In this document: positions 47,798 through 60,660 of the stretch, one piece after another | How the letters are laid out: each line of letters begins with the position of its first letter | Numbering within the stretch: position 1 is the first letter of the stretch | From: Poronia punctata | Lineage: Eukaryota; Ascomycota; Sordariomycetes; Xylariales; Xylariaceae | Direction: 5' to 3' | NCBI GenBank assembly: GCA_022579005.1 | Contig: MU401526.1 | Coordinates: 103,918 to 167,917 of the forward strand | DNA length: 64,000 nucleotides | Program-made: the position numbers and the translations under genes | Notes under the pieces: generated by a model | What the model was told of the DNA's origin: nothing | The model's database searches: none | What the model saw: the letters and a program-made list of their open reading frames with translations, nothing else

Positions 47798-48982
47798 TCA
47801 AGCAAATCTTCCCTTGTTCACAACGAAACCCTCCAAAGCAGCTATACGCATGTTAGCATATCAGTCGGACTGGCCTTGGGACGGGGAAACATACCAATAG
47901 CTGCCCACAGTCGGTTCTCCCCCTCTTGGAACACCAATGAACGAGGTCCATACATGACTTGGTCGCTCACCTCCTCGGGATGACGAGGGAGACAGTGCAT
48001 AAACTTCCAATCCGCCTTGGCGCCACCCCTCTTAGCCAGCTCGTCTGTGACTTGGAAACCAGCAAATGCCTTTAGTCGCTTTTGCGCCTCTTCCTCCTGA
48101 CCCATGGATACCCAAGTGTCGGTTACAATGATATTTGCATCCTTGACAGCTTCCTCAGGTACGAAGTGCTCTGTGATGGTACCGGCGGATGTCGTCGATT
48201 TGGCCTGCTCCTTGATAAAGTTCATCATCGTTTCCGGGATACGGTAGTCCTCGGGGGTGGCCACAGATATATCTACTCCGAGTTTGACACAGCCAATAGC
48301 TAAGTCGAAGAGAACATTGTTTGCGTCGCCAACCCAGGCAACCTTTAGGCGATCCGGGACGACGCCTGATGAATTCGGTGTCTGCTGAGAGAAGACTTCG
48401 TGGATAGTTAAAAAGTCGGCAATAGTTTGCAGAGGGTGGAAGTCGTTGGAGAGTGCATTGATGACCGGCACGGACGAGTGTTTCGCCAAGTTGGCGACAT
48501 CGTCGTGTGGACCAACGCGTGCTACCATGCAAGAGGTCATAGAAGATATGATCTTGGAGGTGTCGTATAATGACTCGTTCACCTACAATCCATATGTAAG
48601 CTCAAAGGCTACACGAGGAAAAGTTATTACATTATCACATAGAACTCACGCCAAGTTGGATGTCATCTTTCCCTAAGAACATGGGGTGTCCTCCCATCGT
48701 TGCCACGGCCGCCTCCGTCGACACACGCGTCCGTGTGCTTCGTTTGCTGAACATCATGGCGACGGTCTGGCCAAGCAACTTATCCTTGATTGCTGCAGGT
48801 ATCCGACCCGACTTGATGGCTTTCTTGTGAGAGGCTGCATTGAGAACCAATTTTGAAAATTCGGCTGTGCTCAGATCACCGATTGTCATGAGGTGACGGG
48901 CTTTTGAGGGCTCTGTAGAATAGCTCCTCGCCGAAGCTTGTTTCAACGCATTCTGCGTTATGCGGTTGAGTGAGGGCCGCAT
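47798..48982 (-). CDS. Ornithine carbamoyltransferase, mitochondrial
   Basis: Converts ornithine and carbamoyl phosphate to citrulline in arginine synthesis (yeast ARG3, Neurospora arg-12). Exons: 48982-48650, 48582-47895, 47841-47798; introns of 67 and 53 bases. 354 residues. The N-terminal ~25 residues (MRPSLNRITQNALKQASARSYS) form a presequence, indicating the mitochondrial matrix as in filamentous fungi. The carbamoyl-phosphate loop STRTR is at 82-86; GGHPMFLGKDDIQLG and NESLYDTS flank intron 1; WVGDANNV and the ornithine-side HCLPRH (His307, Cys308, Leu309, Pro310) are intact. The last exon adds ALEGFVVNKGRFA. Divergent from the DUF3712 gene and convergent with ILV6. Confidence 0.97.
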
Positions 48983-49764
48983 GGTAAATACGAATGAAGA
49001 CTGAGCTGTTTAGCGAATTGGTGAGAAAAGACACAGGGTAGCTATTTTCGCCAGCGATCTGATCGAGGCTCCGCAGAAGTGACGATACCTACCTAGCTTA
49101 TGTAGCTATTGACTGGCACACTGGGTGACAACTAGGTATGACTAGCAGATCAAGCTTAAAATAACAGACCTTGGCTTCGAAATAAAACCAATTGATATGC
49201 TGTTCAGCAGAAACCGCTAATATGGTCCCTTATTACGACACTACAGCCCCGGTACTAATGACTCAAAGTTGCATGATACGATCAGTTCACCGCAATTCAT
49301 AAGAACGATAAAATAATATTGAATCCGACACATTGGGAGCGAAAATCGGCGACCAGGGTACACAATTAAATGCAGCTGGTATCTCTACTTGGCAGCTGCT
49401 CAGTGATGCTTCGGATTACCTAAGGTACTTAGTGCGACGCTAGATATTTCCCCAGGAAACTCTAGGCCTAATTAGGAAAGGTATTCTTAGACGGATATTT
49501 GCAGGATGACAGCGTGAGTTGATTATCATTAAACCCTGGAAACCTACTTGGCGCCTATCTAACCGTAGCTGATGACGAAAGGGGTTTACTAATTCAAACC
49601 ATCCGCGATTCCCATCACGGTCGTCGTCAACCCTTCTATTACGTTATCATCAATCTATTTCACCGCTATCCGATTCATCTCTTATCCTGCGTATTTCGCT
49701 TCTAACTAAAGCATGTCAGCGTGGCCATAGTCAGTTGAAGTTTGCTGAGTCCATCGCACCCATA
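48983..49764. promoter_or_regulatory. Divergent promoter region of OTC and the DUF3712 gene
   Basis: A 782-base interval between divergent start codons. No defined element was recognised with confidence; GCN4/CPC1-type TGACTCA-like sites would be expected for OTC. ATGACTCAAA at about 49258-49267 contains TGACTCA, a good match on the plus strand, roughly 280 bases upstream of the OTC start. Confidence 0.5.
49259..49265 (+). promoter_or_regulatory. TGACTCA, candidate CPC1/Gcn4 site for OTC
   Basis: An exact 7-base match to the fungal general amino-acid control element (palindromic core TGAcTCA). It lies about 280 bases upstream of the OTC start codon in the divergent promoter. OTC genes are known targets of CPC1/Gcn4 in fungi. 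A single short site can occur by chance. Confidence 0.45.
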
Positions 49765-52584
49765 ATGTCGAGAGAGGAGACGTCTCCGTTGCTGCCATCA
49801 GCAGATAATGCAAAAGGTGGCGATTCAGATGTCCACGAGTCGGCCGAATCGACGCCTCTGTTGTCGAACAACTCAGCAGGACCCCGATACGATGACGAGA
49901 GTGCCGACGCCGGAAGAGAGGATGTTGCCTCCATAAGGTCCAGTCGCAGCCGAGCGTCCTCTATCCGGAGCACGAAAAAGAAAACGAGGAGATGGCCTTC
50001 ATGCGTGGCTATGGCTCTGTTAGCATGTATCGCTATCGCCATCATAATACTTGCCTTCATCGTCCCCGATGCTGTACAGGAATATGCCCAGCAGGCCACT
50101 GTGGTCAAGCCCACAAGCCTATCCATCGACTCGATCACAACCGACGGTGTCCATGCCCGTATACAGGCTGATTTCCTACTCGATGCATCAAGGGTAAAGA
50201 ACGACCACGTAAGGCGGATCGGAGCAGCTGCGACCTGGGTTGCTCATAAGCTCGGCAGTGAGAAAACAGATATCGACGTTTACGTGCCCGACTACGATAA
50301 CGTTCTACTCGGATCCGCTACCATCCCACCGTTGGTCATTAATCTGAGGGATAGACAGACAACGCGGGTCGACTTCATCGCTGATATACGTCCCGGAAAC
50401 ATCGATGGGTTGCGCTCTATTGCTAACGACTGGTTGGCCGGAAGACTTGACAACTTGCGGCTGAATGGAAAAGCCGACCTGCGATTGAACTCGGGCTTTA
50501 TTCCTCTCGGGGTACATACAATCTCGGAATCCCTAGTATTTGAAGGTCAAGAACTCTACCTTTCCTTTGCCGCCCTTTACTTTGGAGAGAAGGTGTTTCT
50601 TTAAGTTGTCCGTCCGAGAACGCCTGACACACATGTGCTATAAACTAAAAACTGACTTCCCAAACAGCAAAGAAAATTCCTACCATGCCTAAATACAACA
50701 TCACACGCTTCAACGTCAAGGATGGCCCCTTCAACGGGTCTATGCTTGTTGACTTGACATTGTCGGCTTTCAACGAATATCCGGTGCAGTTCGATATCCC
50801 CGAGCTTGCCTTTGAAATCATGGTCCCTGGTTGTGCGGAATCCGATCCCACCATCATAGTGGCAGAAGCATCCACGGCAAAAGTTCGCGTAGAACCACGA
50901 TCAGATGTCTCGATGGGTGTATATGGAGTCGTCCATGAGCTCCCCGAATCGTTGACGCGTGCTTGCCCACATTCCACCTCGTCGCCACTGGACATGCTCC
51001 TGAAACAATACATGAACGGCGAACCTGCTACGTTATTCGTCCGCGGCAATAGTCATCCAGACGGCGAGACGCCCAAATGGATTGCGGATATTCTAGCCAG
51101 CGTTACCGTCCCCATAGCGTTTCCCGGGAAGACGTTGGACGGCTTACTCAAGGATTTCTCGATAAGCGAGGTGCATTTCACTTTGCCCGACCCCTTTGCG
51201 GACCCGGATGATCCGGACGCAAATCCCAAAGTTTCCGGCAATATCCTAGTCACCGCCGCCCTTCCGGCCGAGATGAACTTCGGCATCGATGTGACGGGTG
51301 TGCGGGCGAACGCAGACGTCACGTACAAGTCCAAGAAGATGGGCGAATTAAACTTGCGGGAATGGCAGCGTGCAAGTTCCACGAGAATCGAGGGCAAAGG
51401 AAGTGAGGGGCCCCGTCTGGAGATTGAGTCTCGTATCATCGAGGCTCCTCTGAACATAACGGATGGCGATGTTTTTGGTGACGTCGTGCAGGCACTTCTT
51501 TTTGGCACCAAGCCGATCCAGCTAGGGGTGCAAGCTCTTGTCGATGTCAAAGTGCAAACATCACTAGGCGAGCTAGTTTTGAAGGAAGTCCCTGCTGAGG
51601 GAAAGATCCCAGTAAAACGTCCGTCCTCACTGCTTTGATGTTGTCAGTGAGCTTTTGGATTGCTCATCTGCGAGGTCTTGTTACCTCGAGGGGGATGCGA
51701 TCCTTACGCCCCTGCTATGAGAATTGCAGTGCAACGCTGTGCTAACACGGGGGTTGCCAGCTTTACCCAAGGGCACCATTGGCGCGGTCGATCCCAAGAT
51801 TGGGTCATTAAGAGTCATGGATACTTCCGCAGACTCTATAACCTTGCAAGCGTTGGTTAACGTCACCAACCCGACAGAATACACGGCCCGCGTGCCGTTC
51901 ATCAATGTCCACGTCGCCGCTAATGGTTCTGTTATGGGAGGTGCAACGATCCAGAATGTAGATGTCGGCACTGGTCTGAACACCAACTTGCTCGTCACAG
52001 CAACATGGAAACCGATGCGTGATGATCCGCACAGCCGGCAAATTGGGCGGGACCTTATTTCGCAATACATTTCGGGGTTTAATACAAGCATCACGATCAA
52101 GGCGCACCCGGACAGCATTCCTGGCCAGTCGCTTCTTTGCAAAGCTCTGTCACGCTTCAATGCAACGTTTGCTATCCCCCGACTAACTCTTCCAGGAGAT
52201 GAGCCCGAGGAAGAGTCTCACTTCATCAGGGATGCCAGTTTCCACTTTTTATCATCAACTGCCACTTTCACACTTGTTTCCCCTTTCCAATACAATACAA
52301 TATATTTAGATCTTGTAAATGCGACGGCATTGTATAATCACACGGAGCCAGTTGGACAGATCCTCTACGAACTACCTTTTGCCGCACCGCCCGGAAAATC
52401 ACAGACCCCAAAGCTACCCGTCAAATGGTCGCTCGACTCTATCGGTTACGACGCCGTTAAGAAAGCTATTGGCGGGAAGTTAAAGTTAGATGCCCGGGCT
52501 ACTGTCCATGCCCGTCTTGGGAATTGGAAAGAGGCACTCTGGTTCCAAGGACGCGGTATCGGGGCTAGCATTCATCTGACATAG
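49765..52584 (+). CDS. Vacuolar-type single-pass membrane protein with LEA14-like/DUF3712 domains (Tag1-like)
   Basis: Exons: 49765-50545, 50668-51618, 51761-52584; introns of 122 and 142 bases; 851 residues. Translation starts at MSREETSPLL; the frame before it has no other ATG. The N-terminal cytosolic part carries two acidic dileucine motifs, EETSPLL (4-10) and ESTPLL (28-33), typical of AP-3 sorting to the vacuole, then Arg/Ser/Lys repeats. A single hydrophobic segment lies at about 80-100. The long remainder consists of beta-rich repeats (VHARIQADFLLDAS, YNITRFNVKDGPFNGSMLVDLTLSAFNEYP, SITLQALVNVTNPTEYTARVPFINVHV) resembling LEA14/DUF3712 domains. Yeast Tag1 (termination of autophagy) has this architecture, so a vacuolar membrane role is inferred. 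Intron 2's donor (C|GTCCGT) is chosen by frame closure and is less certain. Confidence 0.75.
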
Positions 52585-53027
52585 GCCTGTATTCCTTTTC
52601 CTCTCTTTTCATATATGTACTTACCCAATCGGCGTTTTTATGGCAAGGGTCCAAGCTTTTCAAGATGAATAAGGTATTCTACTATATATTATCGGGCGTT
52701 CAGGAATACAGAATCACATACAGGGGGTGGGAATATATATATAATCGAGTACATAGGCTGAGGTAGTTGGTGTGTTTATTGTATTATAGAACCAATATTA
52801 CTTGGGTACAGACAAATATGAGGCTGACTGACTGACCTAAGGTGATTGTAAAAGGTTGAATTATTTTTCTTTAAAAAAGCCAATATGCTACGTAGTAGGA
52901 AAGACATTTTTGTCCGCGCATACCTAGACCAAAAATTATCTTGTAAAAAAGCAAAAAAAAGGATTTGGATGTTGGTTAACACATCATTTTCAAGATATCA
53001 GAAGATTGATAATCTTGAAACCTGATA
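52585..53027. other. Intergenic; inverted repeat next to the tRNA
   Basis: The 3' flank of the DUF3712 gene. No gene seen. The inverted repeat 52995-53028 lies in the trailer of the minus-strand tRNA (see findings). Confidence 0.6.
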
Positions 53028-53099
53028 TGGCGGTAGCCGGAATCGAACCGGCGTTTGTTCGGCCACAACGAACCGTACTAACCACTATACGATACCACC
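53028..53099 (-). tRNA. tRNA-His (anticodon GTG)
   Basis: The minus strand folds as a standard cloverleaf without intron. The acceptor strands GGTGGTA and TACCGCC pair with one G-U. The anticodon stem GTTCG/CGAAC encloses loop TTGTGGC, giving anticodon GTG (His). The variable region is AAAC. The T-arm GCCGG-TTCGATT-CCGGC is perfect. The extra 5' G of tRNA-His is added after transcription in eukaryotes. 72 bases, CCA not encoded. It stands about 425 bases from the AT-rich block. Confidence 0.95.
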
Positions 53100-53524
53100 T
53101 GATTGATTGGTTGTTGTTGAAGTCGGATGCTTTGACACGGTACTTGTCTGACAGGAACAGGGATAAATAAGATTTTAGAAAACCGGGGGCATCCTGCTTT
53201 TCTTTTTTTTTTGTCTTGTTTTACATGTATGTAGTCTGGCTAAAGAAATGAAATATTTTCTATGTATCGCATGTTTTATTAATAAGCGGTAGGTTAGGTT
53301 AGGTTGGTCTTGTATAGAATATTGCGATTGGTTAGACAGGTAGTAGAGGATAGGTAGGTAGGTTACCGTAGGTAGTGTACTAAAAGGCGAGAATGGATGT
53401 TAACCTCGATACGCAGCACTTCTCGTCTTTACATAGGTACCTAGGTACTTGTAATGCGATGCGATGCGATGTGACGTTTTAGTATAGTGTGCTTTCTCCT
53501 GTTTTCTAGTAGCAGCCTGACTAC
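53100..53524. other. Spacer between tRNA-His and the AT-rich block
   Basis: Normal composition with TAGGT-type repeats (53290-53370) and three tandem GCGAT units around 53456-53470. No gene seen. Composition changes abruptly at about 53525. Confidence 0.6.
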
Positions 53525-56500
53525 AATTTGCAGTTAAAATACTATAAAAGGAAGTTTAGGATAATTATATATTTTTTATAAGCTTTATATATATTAAAAA
53601 GTGTAAAAAGTACTTATATATATAAATTAGGTAAAGCTAAGTACTTTAACTTTAAGCTTTATTATAGTAATTATTTATAGTATTTAATAAGTTTATTATT
53701 TTATTTTTTAAAAGTTAATAAATTTATAACTATTTTTTTTATTAAACTAGTTACTTTAATTAGCTTAGTAAAGCTATTTTTAATTTTACTATTACTTTAT
53801 TTATTTTATAATTTTACTTATAGCTTTTAGCTATTTTTAGTTTTTTTTTAGCATTAGTTTACTAGTATACTATAAGCTTTATATAAGCTAGCTATTTTAT
53901 ATATATACTAAAAATAAGTTTATTTTATTATATTTATTAATTAATAGCATATTATTAAAGCTATATAGTTAATATATATTGCTAAAATAATAGCTTATTA
54001 TAAACTATAGCTTATTATAATAAAGTTTAGCTTTATAGCCTTTTTGCTATATTTATAAAACTTAATTGCTAGGTTTATAAATATAAATTAATTTTTTACG
54101 TTTTTATAAATAAGCTTTAATTTAATTTTAGCTAGCTTTTATACTACTAAAGCGTTACTTAGCTAGCAATGCTTTATAATTTAGTACTAAATCTTTTTAT
54201 ATTTTAGCTTTTTTTTTTTTTTTAAGTTATAAATATAATTTACTACTTTTACTATTTTTTAGTATTAAAGTAATTAAGTACTAAAAAAAAGAAATAACTT
54301 AAATAGCTGCTTAGCTTTAAAATTTAGTTATATAAATATATTATATATATAAGCAACTTATTTACACTTTTAAATTTGCTTATAATATTTTTTTATAATA
54401 TAATTTACTTAATATTTTAGTTAACTTTTTTAACTTTATTATTGCTATATAAGCATAAAAATATTACTAGCTTTACTATAAAGCTATTTAAAAAGTGCTA
54501 TATAATAGCTTTAAAGCTTATAAATTTAAGTTTGTTATTATATATTTATTTATATAAATAGCTAAAAGTTTAGCTAATTTAATTTATTAATAGCTTTATA
54601 GCTTTAAAAAACATATTTAGTACTTTTTTAGCTTTTATTTATAATATAGCATATTTAATATATATTAGTATTTATATTTTATTAAAACTTATATAGTTTA
54701 TACCTTATTATATTAATAGTTTAAGTAGTATAATTAGCTTAAAATTAAGTAATTATGTTAAAAGTAGCTTTATTAGCTAGTATTTAATATATTTTATAAT
54801 AACTTATTATATAATTAAAGTTATTTTTAAATACTAATAAACTTTATTTATTTTATACTTAACTATTTTAATTATAATATAGCTAAGGTTTTTATATAAT
54901 TTTTAACTTTTATATATTAAATTTTTTATTTTTAATATTTATAGCAAAATTACTACTTAGTATACTATTTTAGCTATGTATAAAAAGTTGTTTAGTACTT
55001 ATTTATAAGTTTTTAGCTAATATAACGCGTTTTTATAAATTTAAAAGTATTTTTAAACTTATTTAGTATTAAAGTTTATAAAAAAGCTTTATAAAAGTAT
55101 AAGTGCTTAAAAATAGCTTATAAATTAATTTAGTTAAAGTATTTAAGTAAGCATACTATTTTTAGCTTATTATTTATTATTACGTTTTTTATTAGTTTTA
55201 AAAGCTAGTTAGTAATTAAATTAGCTTTATTAAGTTTATATATAATTTAAATGCTATAATGCTTAATAAAGTTAATAAATTTTATAATATAAATAAGTTG
55301 CTTAGCTTTGCTATATATTATGCTTAATAATTAGTAATTATTATAAATAATAACTTTATTACTTTTAATTTAATAGCGCTAATATTATAAACTTAGCAAT
55401 ATTGCTAACAACTTTTTTTTTTATATAAAATATTATAACTATATATTTATAAGCTTTTTTAAAAAGTACGCTATTAAATATAGTATAGTTTTTTTACTTA
55501 ATAAGTATAGCTATAATAAATATACTTTAATATATACTTAGCTTAAATTTATATTTATTATTAATAGTAATTGCTAATTAAAAGTTTTTATTATAAGCAT
55601 AGTAGTAATAGCTATATAAATTTCTTGCTATGCTGTTTTTATTTTATTAGTTAATATTATTAAAGCGTTTTTTAAGCTTTTAAAAAGTACTATTAATAGT
55701 GCTATATATAATAAAAAACTTTTTATAAAGTATTTAAAATACTTTATAGCATTTATAAACGCTTTAATTTTTATTATTGTTTTTAGCATTAATTATTTTA
55801 GCATAGTAAATACTTTTACTAGGTTTGTTTTAATTTTATTTTTTAAAATTATAAATTTAAAAAAACGCTTTTTTTAATAAATATAAAGCATTTTTTAAAG
55901 TTAATTATTATACTATATATTATAAGTTTAGCAAACACTTTATAATAACGCTTATAAACTTTTTTTATAATATTTTCTTTAAATATAAATATTATTAAGT
56001 AAACTAGCAAACTACTTATAAATTTTTTTTATTATTTTTTAAATTAACGCTTAAAACGTTGCTAATATATTATAAAGTTTAAATAATATTACTAACTACT
56101 TATAAATTTTATTTAATATTATAAACGCTATTTTTTTATAATCTTTTTTATATATAATTATATGCTAAAAGCTATTTTTTAAGTTAATAAATATATATTA
56201 TTTATAGCTAATAGCACGTTATATTTTATTTTATATATTAAGCAAAAAGTACGTATGCTTTTTTGTTTTTTTATTTAGCTTATAATAATTATAATATATT
56301 TACTATATTATTTTTAAGTTATTTTTATTTGCTTTTTTTAAAATAGTTAACTTTAGTGCTTTTTTTAGCGTAAGCAATACTAGTAAGCTTTATAAGCTTT
56401 TGCTTTTTTAAATATATTTATTATTATATACTTTTAAAAACTTAATAATTACTTACTTTTATACTAAGCTATATTTTTATATTAAAAGCTTAATAAGTTT

Positions 56501-59500
56501 ATAGTTGCTTATATTAATTTAATATTTAGTTTTTATAATTACGTTAGTATAGCATTATTTAAAGTTAAATAAGCTAAAAAAATATATAATATAATACTTT
56601 AAATAACTTAATACTTAAGCTGTTTTTAGTATTTTTTTATATTATTTTACTTATAGTTTAAGTTTTTTTTTATTTTTTAATATTATAGTTTTTAGCTATA
56701 TACTTATTATAGCTATATAAGCAAATTTTATGCTTAAAGCTACTAAATATATAATAAGGCATAGTTTTAGCGCGCTTTTAATATTTATAAAAGTAATTAC
56801 TTTTTTTTTTTTTTAAAAAAAAATAAGCTACTTTATTTATAAAATAAGCACTTTAAAATTATAAGATTTTTTAAAAAAGTATTATTAAAAACTATGCTTA
56901 TAGTTACTAACTATTTTAATAAAGCTTTTTTATTACTTATAACTTATTTAGCTATAATTTTATAGTTTTAATTAATATAAAGCTTAACGCTGCTAACTTT
57001 TTTTATTATTATATTATATTTACTAAAGTATAGCTAAAGTTGCTATACTATACTTTTAAAAATATAGTAACTAGTATAGCTATAGTTTAAAAACACTATA
57101 AATTTAGTTTTATTAGCAAGCTTTATATTAAATAAATTATAATAGTTTAAATAGCTATTATATAGCTTGCTTTTTTTAAGCTTTAGTTTACTTAAGCCCT
57201 TATTAGCTTAAACTAGTATAATAAAGCTATTTTATTTACTATTTTTAAATAATTTAATAATTTTGCCATAATTATTTTTAAAGTTATTACTTTTAAAACG
57301 TTTAGCTAGTAATTAATTAGCAGCGCTATTATAATTTTTTTTATTATTTTTTATAAAGTAAGCTTAGTTTATTTTACTACTTTTTTTAAATTAGCATTTT
57401 TTTATAAACTAATAAAGCCTTTTATAAAATAGCTTTTTTTAATTATAATATTTTTACCTTTTTTAATATAATTATTAATATAGTTATTAGTTTAGTTATT
57501 ATGCTTAAAGTTATTTTTTTATAAGTACTAGCTATTATTATTAAACTTTTTTTAGCTACTTTTTAAAAAGTATTTATTTATTTACTTTTATTGCTAATTA
57601 TAGTCTTAATAAGTTTAAGCTATAAAGCTACTTTTTTTAGTTTATTTTTTTTTAATATAGTAAATAGCTTATTTATTATATTTTAAGTTAAAAATAATAG
57701 CTTTTATAAAGCTAAATAGCTTAGTATTGCTACTATATACGCTAGTACTAATAGTGTTATTATTATATTTACTTTTTATATATGCTACTATTTTAGCGTA
57801 TTAAACTGCATATTTAATAACCTTTTTATTGCTTAAGCTTTAAGCTTTTGCTTTTATATATACTTAAACTTTTAGCATTTTAATTTATAATTTTTTAAAT
57901 ATTACTTTATATATTTATAAAGTTTATATATTAACTATAAGTAGCTTATAAAAAAAAGTTTTTAAATAGTTTATATACTAGCTTACTAATTTGCTAATAG
58001 CTGTTTATATAAATATAAACACTATAAATAAGCTATATAGTACATTATACTACTTAAAAACTTATATTATAGCTTTTAATAAGTTAGCTTACATAGCTTT
58101 TTAAATACTTTATAAAAAATAAACCGTAGCTTAAAAGTTTTTTTTTATTTTGCTTAATACGCAGCTAGCTTATAAGTTATAAAAAACTAGCGCTTATTAT
58201 AGCCTATTTTAAATACTTTATAGCTTATTTAGTATATTTTTATTAGCTTTGCTTAGCTAGTATTTATATAAAAAAATTACTTTATTTTTTACTTTATAAC
58301 TACTAAAGTGTTTAGCATTTTTTTTAAAAAACATATTTAAAAACATAGCTTAAATATTTTTTTTTAAGCACTAGCTATGCTTTATATTTTATTAAACTTA
58401 TAAAAGTTTAAAAATCTATTTAAAAAATATATATTATTAATAACGCTTTTTAATATTTTTAAATATTATAGTATTATAAAGTTAAGTATGCTTTTATTAG
58501 TTATACTTTATTAATAACTTATACTTATAAAGTTATAAGCATTATTTTAGTTTTAAATATTTTAATTAGTGCTACTATATTTTAGTAGCTTTTTACTAAC
58601 GCTAATATTTAAGGCATAATTGTTCTTGCTTAAAACTACTAATATAGCAAGTATAAGTACTATGTTAATATTTTTTTATACGTTACTAACTTTGTCTATT
58701 TGCTTATTAATCTTTTTATAGCAAGTTTTAAGTTTTTTAGTCTTGTTATAAAGCGTTTTACTTTACTTAATTATTTGCTTATTAACTTTTTTATTTTATT
58801 TTAACGATAAGTTATAGCAAATAAAGTGGATTAGAATAGGTGCAAAGCATTAAAGGTAGAACTATACGCTTAAAAATATAATATAATTAATTATAATTTA
58901 TAAAAGTATTTAACTAGGTTTAAAGTGCTTTATATATTTTTAGTACTTTTTAAGTATAAGTATATATTATATAATAGTTTAAAATATGCATAGCGTATTT
59001 TACTTTATTTAAAATAAGGTTACTATATACTTAGTTACTTAAAGTACTTTTAATACTTTTAGATCTAGGTTATATACTTTATTTATTATATACTCTTTAT
59101 TTAAAGCTAACTATTATAAATAGCTTTAAATATTAACTAGTAAGATAATATAAATTAATAAAAAAAAGTTGTTATAAATAAAATAATAACATTAGCGTAT
59201 ATAAACTAATTTTTAAATATGTTTATATATTTAAAATGTGTTATAATAATTATAAAGTGCTAGTAATTATATAAATGCTAGCAATTTTTAAGTTTTTTTT
59301 AAATATAAGTGTATATTTAAAAATACGTTATAATATATAATAGTTAAAATAAGTTAAAGTAATTAAATACCTTAGTACTTTATTATTTATATAGGCTTAT
59401 AAATATGTTAAATATACTTATATTTAAACTAAGTACTTTTAAGTATTTTATATTATATTATAGTGCTTAGTTACGTTTATTATTTGTTTATTTTGCTTAT

Positions 59501-60480
59501 GTTAATACTTTTATAAGCTTAAATACTTTTTTAAACTTTTTAACTTTTTTTTATTTATATTTTTGCTTTTATATTTTTTTATTTTATATACTTATTACTA
59601 CTTTTTAGCGCATAAGTATTAGTTTTTAATTAATTTTTAAAGTATTTAAAACGTTGTTATGCTTTTTAATTATAAAGTAAATAATATACGCATTTTTTTT
59701 CTTATTTAATGCTTGCTATGCTGTTTTATAGTATATAATATAAAATTTAAACTTATTTTTAGTATATAAATAATTTATTAGTTAAAAAAAAAGTTTTAAG
59801 CTATAGCTAAGCATGCAAATATAAACTTTAATATAAAAAATTTTGCTGCTTTTTTAGCTTAAGCTTATATAAAGGACTTTTATAGCATAAATAAGCACAA
59901 TTTAGCTTTTATAATACTTTATTATAAAAAAAATAAAGCTAGTATGCTTATAAATTTTTTTATATTACTTATAATGCTTATTTAACTTATTTTAATTATA
60001 AGTTTGCTTTTATTAAAATATTTTATATTTATATTTAATATAATTTTTAGCTTACTATTTAAAAAAAAGCAAAACTAGTTATATTAAAAAAAAGGCTTTA
60101 TAAAGTAGGTATTAAAAAATAAGCACTTTAATAATTATACTAATGCTTATAAAAAGGTTATAGCGCTTAAACAAGCTACTAAATTGCTTATAATTATTTT
60201 TTATATTTTTGCTATTATAGTTTATTATAAAAATTACTTTTTTTTTTATTTTTTTTATACTTTTATTAGCAATAAAGGTTACTTTTAATAAAGTGCTTAT
60301 AAGTAAAGCTAGCGCTTATTTAAACGCTGCTTATACTTATAAACGTTATTAATAATAAGCAAAGCGCTTAGCTTAGTTACTTGTTTTTTTACTATTTAAT
60401 TTATTAAATAAAAATAATCTTATAATGCGTTATATTTGTTAATATTAGCAAAATAATATAAAAAAGGCTGCTAGCAAGCA

Positions 60481-60660
60481 GCTTAAAAATATTATAAATA
60501 AAAATGTTGCTAGTAAGCAATTAAATAATATTATAAGTACTTTTATACTTTTGCTTAAAGCGTTAGTTGCTAGTAAGCAACTTAAATATATTATAAATAC
60601 TTTTATACTTTTGTTTAAAGTATAGGTTGCTAGCAAGCAACTAAATAATATTATAAATAT
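60481..60660. repeat. Three tandem copies of a 60-base unit
   Basis: Units at 60481-60540, 60541-60600 and 60601-60660 align without gaps. Each has the near-palindrome GTTGCTAG(T/C)AAGCAA at the same offset (60506, 60566, 60626), and units share AATA(T)ATTATAA and TTTTATACTTTTG segments. A fourth copy of the palindromic core (GCTGCTAGCAAGCAGC) lies about 40 bases upstream near 60467. The minus-strand frame through the repeats gives a repeated SCLLAT peptide, an artefact of the 60-base periodicity. Confidence 0.85.

Noticed and set aside
60481..60660. CRISPR-like array
   Set aside because: Contiguous 60-base units without unique spacers, in a eukaryotic genome.
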